64,000 bases of DNA from Helopsaltes ochotensis (Eukaryota; Chordata; Aves; Passeriformes; Locustellidae). The stretch is taken from contig VXBM01000057.1 in NCBI GenBank assembly GCA_013400155.1, positions 441,354 through 505,353 on the forward strand, in the 5' to 3' direction. A model generated the notes under the pieces. That model saw nothing but the letters and a program-made list of their open reading frames with translations. It made no database searches and had not been told where the DNA came from. Of this stretch, positions 61,037-64,000 are shown piece by piece (position 1 is the first letter of the stretch; every line of letters starts with the position of its first letter). The position numbers and the translations under genes were made by a program.

Positions 61037-61097
61037 AAAAAAAAAAAGAAAAAAAAAAAAAAAAAGAAAAAAAAAAAAAAAAAAAAAAAAAAAAAAN

Positions 61098-61137
<40 letters not shown>
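61037..61137 (+). repeat. 101-base A tract with ambiguous base
   Basis: Nearly pure A, interrupted by G at 61048 and 61066, with one undetermined base at 61097. The base call failure suggests that the true length is uncertain. Avian CR1 elements end in short octamer repeats, not poly(A), so this is not a CR1 tail. No target duplication flanking an insertion was found by eye. Confidence 0.9.
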
Positions 61138-61139
<2 letters not shown>

Positions 61140-64000
61140 AGATCAGCATAAAACATCTGAAAAGCAGAACTCAGAACTTGGAACAGTCAGCTTCTTCTTA
61201 ATATTAAATTCCCAAGGGTTTCTTTTCCAAACAAGATGGGGCAGTTTAGGGAAAGCCAGAAACTTTCAGTTCCATTTTATTAGCGTGTTAGCAAGAATCA
61301 CCCATTAGGTCATTCTCATCTTGCTGCTTCACTTAATGGATTTCAGATACGTTCTCATATCTACCCTGAGACTAACACTGATCCCTTCTGATCCCTAGCC
61401 TGTCCAAATCCATTCCTTGCAGCTAGGAAAAGACAGATGTCTTCCTGCAATCTTGGAAGAAATCAAGGATCCAAGTGCATTTAAGTGCTGGTACACAAAA
61501 ATTATTAAAGGGCAGAATAAACCTTCATGCAGGGTTACACCGCTGTGTCTAGAGCCGTCCATTCTTGTATTGTATTGATGTTTCATTCCCATTTTCTCTT
61601 GTTTAATGAAAGGTTTGCAGTCCTTCCCTTTTTGTAAAGGGACTGCAGTATTTATTATGAACATTCTGACTCTGTGGTCGGGGGAGAGTTAATAAGGACA
61701 TAGTAAACAAGAACGTGTGTAAACAATAAATACAGATAATTCTTTATTCACTTTGACCACAGAGTCCTGAGTCTCTGAAATCTTGTCAACCTCCAAACTC
61801 AGAGTTCCTCCCTCCACTGGGATGAGACATTAGCGAGTGTATCAAGCAATTACATAGGGTATTTTTTTCTTGCAGAGCTGTGACATCATGCTTGGCAGCT
61901 CCCCAAGGCACCAGATCCAATTACCTGAGTCACCAGCAAAGGGAAATTGCCAAGAGGCTGTCACTGAATTCAGCTCTGGTGAATGCAACAGCAGAAAAAG
62001 CCAAGTGAAATGGCTGACAGCAGACAGGGGGAGGGAGGAGGGAGGGAAGGGAGCAGCAGCAGTTCCTCATCAGAGACATGGAAGGAGAAATGTATAAGGA
62101 AAGGATGAAAAAAATCCAGGGAGAAGGAGATAAGAAAGAGCCGTAGGGTAAACTCTGTAAGGGGAATTTCCAAGTGTTCCCTCTGTCCTACATATGGGAT
62201 GATTGGAGCTACTAGATTGACACAGGTCAAACGCTCTTGGAAGAGTTTTTTGGTATGTAATTTAAAAATTAATCTTCACTGTCAATGGAACTGATGCCCT
62301 TTTCTTTTGTGATCCCATCTGGAACGTCCTTTTCCAATTTGCTGCATTTTCCAGCTTTCTGCTAAAGCTGTTTTCAAGGACTGAGAAAGGGACCTCATTG
62401 GTGCTTGCTGTTCCCTGCCCTGGGTTATGTTCCCTTTGCAGCTGCAATATCTTCCTTGCCTGGAGGAGTTTGCAAGGAGTACAAGGTTCCTCTGAAATCT
62501 GGCACGTGGTGCCTTGTTTTCATAACGAATCCTCTGGAGGCTTCTGTTAATTACTTCACCAGAATTCTTATATATAGCATCAAAATGAAATTCCCCTAAC
62601 ACAGAGAAGAAATATAGGCCCCTGTTGCCTAAGGAGCCAGCACTGAAGTGGTGACTTTAACATGCACAAAAGTATACCAACGTATATCAAAGCCCTGGCA
62701 TAAAAAGGTTTCCTACATAGATCACATTTGCAAATTGGGAGGTGCTCACAGGGAGAATTCCACCTGCATGCAGCATAACCGGCTACCGCCAGGGAAAGAG
62801 GTTTTATGTGCTGGGCACAGGCGGTGTAGGCACAGAGCATTAGTCAGGAACACCAGCACACATAGATGTACCTGGTAAGATGAGGAAAGAAAGTCCATAA
62901 ACCACAGAAATACTCACTGCTCACAAATGCAGCTTGAAGTACTGTGCACACACAAAAGCTATTAAGATGTAGATGCAGCCTCATTAATCTGGGCTTTTTT
63001 TACAAACCCTATTCCCTAGCTTTCGTAGGGGATTTAGGTGATAAATGAGGCCATTTTGAAATCTGGCAAAATGCCGCCTTCCTCAGAGCATACTACAGAA
63101 TGAAATTCTTATATAATGTCTAAAGTGTGAGGGGGAGGGGACATCTCCAAGAAGGAACACATGTCTGGGCGTGTGTTTGCATGTAAACTATTAGCTTTAT
63201 TGCCACTGCAGTGCATTTGTGCAAGAATTCTGCGTGTCTGTGCTGTGTGTGTGGAGGTGGGGAGTATGGATATACAGCTGAGGCTATGTGAACTGATTTG
63301 TACATTGGATAGGAAGAGCAGGGACCTCTGAGCGTGAATGTCATATCTGCCCCCATCCCCAGGTTGGAAAACTTGCCATGGCTGACCTTCAGGGTCTACT
63401 ACAAAGGTTATGGGTTAAGCAGGAATAAGGGCTTTAATTTATCATGGGTGGGTTGGGGAGTTGTCTAGCAATAAAGATATCTTGTCAGCATCATGACCTT
63501 TGCTTTGTGTTTGGGAACTTTTGCTATCGGTACCCTAGGGGCTTAGGAGAAATGAAGGATATGAACAGAGATATATGGGTATGTGTATGGTGTGACTGTC
63601 ATGTTCATTAATTGGAACATGTGTGAAAAATATTTACATACATCTTTTCCTTTCCCTTCCTGCATTAATATCAGAGTTAGAAACACTCTTATTGATTAGT
63701 CTTTATTGAGATTGCCTCTGGCAGTGCAGATCTTCAAGCAGCTTTGAACGGGTGCCGCTGATGGAATCTTCTGTAAATGAGTGATCCTTCATCTCCTGCT
63801 GCCTCATTGCCTACAACTCCCTAGTTTGTACAGTAGCCCATGTCATCTCTACATCTTTACAACACCCCACTTGGGTTGGGGACTGCACATACTGAAGTTG
63901 CTTGTATTCCGACTGGGCACCAGTACAGGCTCACTGGTCAGCTGGCTGCGAACAGAGTGTGCTGCAGTTAGATTTTACCCCCCTTCTGGAACTCTGTGGA
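61138..64000. other. Noncoding DNA, no gene seen
   Basis: No gene is supported. A G-quadruplex-like run lies at 62027-62051 (GGGGG, GGG, GGG, GGG, GGG with short spacers) inside a purine-rich stretch (62020-62140). TG-rich words occur at about 63165-63260. Nothing else nameable. Confidence 0.55.

Noticed and set aside
1..64000. CRISPR arrays, bacterial operons, tRNA, rRNA or snRNA genes, microRNA hairpins of known families
   Set aside because: None recognised on either strand by eye. A covariance-model search was not possible, so small RNA genes cannot be excluded completely.

Overview
This is a piece of a vertebrate nuclear genome, almost certainly a bird and probably a songbird. The basis is a complete solo retroviral LTR of a layout I recall from songbird genomes (20775-21309), a CR1 LINE 3' end (3181-3212), several very old amniote-wide repeats, and the absence of any abundant mammalian-type SINE. 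The species call is inference. I find no protein-coding gene and no recognisable structural RNA. The longest open frames (up to about 230 codons) all lie in GC-rich or purine-rich DNA that lacks stop codons for compositional reasons. None shows a known domain. The window therefore reads as intergenic or deep intronic DNA. I could not identify the locus.

Layout. 1-8 kb: AT-rich DNA with a cluster of POU octamer motifs, a CR1 tail, and a CpG-enriched block at 3.2-3.7 kb that no family I recognise explains. 7.7-8.5 kb: a small CpG-island-like patch, an RFX X-box and a weak candidate first exon. 8.6-20.7 kb: featureless DNA with MIR-like relics and one assembly gap beside a G-quadruplex-like run. 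20.8-21.3 kb: the solo LTR with a 5-bp target duplication. 21.3-33.8 kb: ordinary DNA with relic SINE pieces, two adjacent perfect hairpins and a 36-bp tandem duplication. 33.8-34.3 kb: an (AT)18 tract abutting a strongly diverged minisatellite of about 13 units. 36-44 kb: four more RFX-type motifs, one a perfect 16-bp palindrome, plus a 500-bp polypurine segment. 47.1-48.3 kb: the strongest CpG island, the best promoter candidate, carrying a two-level CA repeat. 53-57.6 kb: a graveyard of ancient LINE and SINE sequence, including two decayed reverse-transcriptase segments in opposite orientation. 59-61 kb: a 9-bp T7GG array and a 101-base A tract with an ambiguous base inside it.

How it may work. 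The recurring theme is regulatory rather than coding: five RFX-like X-boxes, octamer motifs and two to four CpG-rich patches among old repeats. That would suit the noncoding surroundings of a developmental or neural gene, but this is inference. I did not find a convincing new gene system. The items most worth checking are the X-box set, the 33.9-34.3 kb array, the CpG-enriched 3.2-3.7 kb block and the 47 kb CpG island. Repeat family names are from memory of consensus sequences and were not confirmed by a search.
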